This document shows, piece after piece, positions 5,487 to 6,401 of a DNA stretch of 6,401 nt. Source of the DNA: Campylobacterota bacterium (lineage in GTDB: Bacteria > Campylobacterota > Campylobacteria > Campylobacterales > Sulfurovaceae); NCBI GenBank assembly GCA_003646525.1, contig QMKU01000080.1, positions 1 to 6,401 on the forward strand, given 5' to 3'. The stretch's first letter is position 1; every line of letters starts with the position of its first letter. The notes beneath the pieces are model-generated. The model saw nothing but the letters and a program-made list of their open reading frames with translations, was not told where the DNA came from and ran no database searches. The position numbers and the translations under genes were made by a program.

Positions 5487-6401
5487 TATTTCTTACTTAT
5501 AAATTTTGTAAAAATATTTGGTTTACTATCTTTATATACGGAATACTCATGCATTTTTTTTAGATTTTTCTTTACAAAAAGTCCCCCCATAAAGTCTCTA
5601 AACTCATCTATCTCATCCATAATATCATGTAAAGATAAAGTAAAATCTAAAAATACAGGATACATCTCAAAATCAATATCTTCTTCAAGATTGTTAAAAA
5701 GTTTTTCTATCTCGTATGTAAATACTTTCCTGGCACGCTCAGATCTGAGATCTTCGAGAAATCTAAACTCATCTATATCTTGATCATTGATGGCAAATGT
5801 ACCTATCATACTATAAAAGACAGAAGCATAAAGTCTGTTCTCTTCACCATTTTTCACTAGAGCTTTGGCATTTTTCACATTTTGGTAGACACCTTCACTG
5901 ATACTCTTGTCCAAACTCTTTTGATCGTAATATATCTTTAGGATATCATAGGGAATGACAGATCCACCACCATTTAGTTCATAATTTGATGTAGGTAGTC
6001 CACTGAGCAATCTAGTCTCTTTTTCCGTATACCCATGTACTGTATCTAAAAAATCCATAGTACGAATGAAAGAGGAGGCTAGAGATATTTTTTCAGATGG
6101 GATATGTTGAAACATATCGACCATTTTTTGCGTAAAATCATCTGGAATATTATGCAAAATAATACTCTCCATCTCTTCAAAGCGCGTTGCATCACAAGAG
6201 ACAGTTATGTTAATAGTTAGAAAGTATAGATTAATAGATTTCTCCTGTTGATAGTTTACCTCAACACCAAGAGATGGCAGTCTATTTAGCTCTTTGGTAG
6301 CTTCTCTGCCTAATTTATGATCGATTATCTTATAGTGACCATCCAAAATATATCTATCCATATAAGGTATTAGAGCTGTCTGCATCAGTAGATGTTTTCT
6401 A
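5486..6401 (-). CDS. Unrecognised soluble acidic protein, start possibly outside window
   Basis: I do not recognise this protein. From the first ATG in the window (6385) it has 299 residues, but that ATG has no good ribosome binding site and the frame stays open through the five codons back to the window edge (reading RKHLL), so the gene probably starts further right. There is no signal peptide or membrane segment. The N-terminal third is mixed strand and helix (for example SINLYFLTINITVSCDATRF at about 50-69); a Gly-rich turn ELNGGGSVIPYD lies near the middle; the last 100 residues are acidic helices (FLEDL, NNLEEDIDFEMYP, DIMDEIDEFRDF) ending in a basic tail (FVKKNLKKM, FTKFISKK). It is on the same strand as the BREX genes but separated from them by the lipoprotein gene and the mobile-element scar, so there is no operon argument for a role in defence. 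It ends in TAA inside a tandem repeat. Confidence 0.78.
   Translation of the reverse strand, partial: RKHLLMQTALIPYMDRYILDGHYKIIDHKLGREATKELNRLPSLGVEVNYQQEKSINLYFLTINITVSCDATRFEEMESIILHNIPDDFTQKMVDMFQHIPSEKISLASSFIRTMDFLDTVHGYTEKETRLLSGLPTSNYELNGGGSVIPYDILKIYYDQKSLDKSISEGVYQNVKNAKALVKNGEENRLYASVFYSMIGTFAINDQDIDEFRFLEDLRSERARKVFTYEIEKLFNNLEEDIDFEMYPVFLDFTLSLHDIMDEIDEFRDFMGGLFVKKNLKKMHEYSVYKDSKPNIFTKFISKK

Overview
This AT-rich window appears to come from a Campylobacterota-like (epsilonproteobacterial) genome, possibly a Sulfurimonas or Sulfurovum relative. The basis is composition, the Lys/Asn/Ile-rich proteins and the look of the intergenic DNA. This is an inference; no marker gene fixes the taxonomy. 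All intact genes lie on the minus strand, so the biological order runs from high to low coordinates.

The left two-thirds (1-4617) is the start of a BREX (bacteriophage exclusion) phage-defence operon in canonical order: brxA (DUF1819), brxB (DUF1788) and brxC (large P-loop ATPase). brxA and brxB overlap by 17 bases and brxB and brxC are 9 bases apart, so they are almost certainly co-transcribed and translationally coupled. brxC is open over 1098 codons and leaves the window at base 1, probably about 100 codons before its end. The genes expected next in type 1 BREX (pglX methyltransferase, pglZ, brxL) would lie outside the window and are not seen.

The middle (4618-5485) is accessory-looking DNA. 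It has a short AT-rich presumed promoter region for brxA, a small gene for a charged helical lipoprotein framed by two near-identical 19-base direct repeats, then a plus-strand remnant of the C-terminal tail of a transposase-like protein (helix-turn-helix end), then copies of a TGACCCTA motif, two of them in a perfect 13-base tandem repeat.

The right part (5486-6401) is a minus-strand gene for an unrecognised, soluble, acidic helical protein. Its start may lie beyond the window.

Taken together this looks like the upstream boundary of a defence island, with a decayed mobile-element scar between an unknown gene and the BREX operon. BREX is a described system. The less explained parts are the repeat-framed lipoprotein gene, the motif repeats and the unknown 3'-flanking gene.
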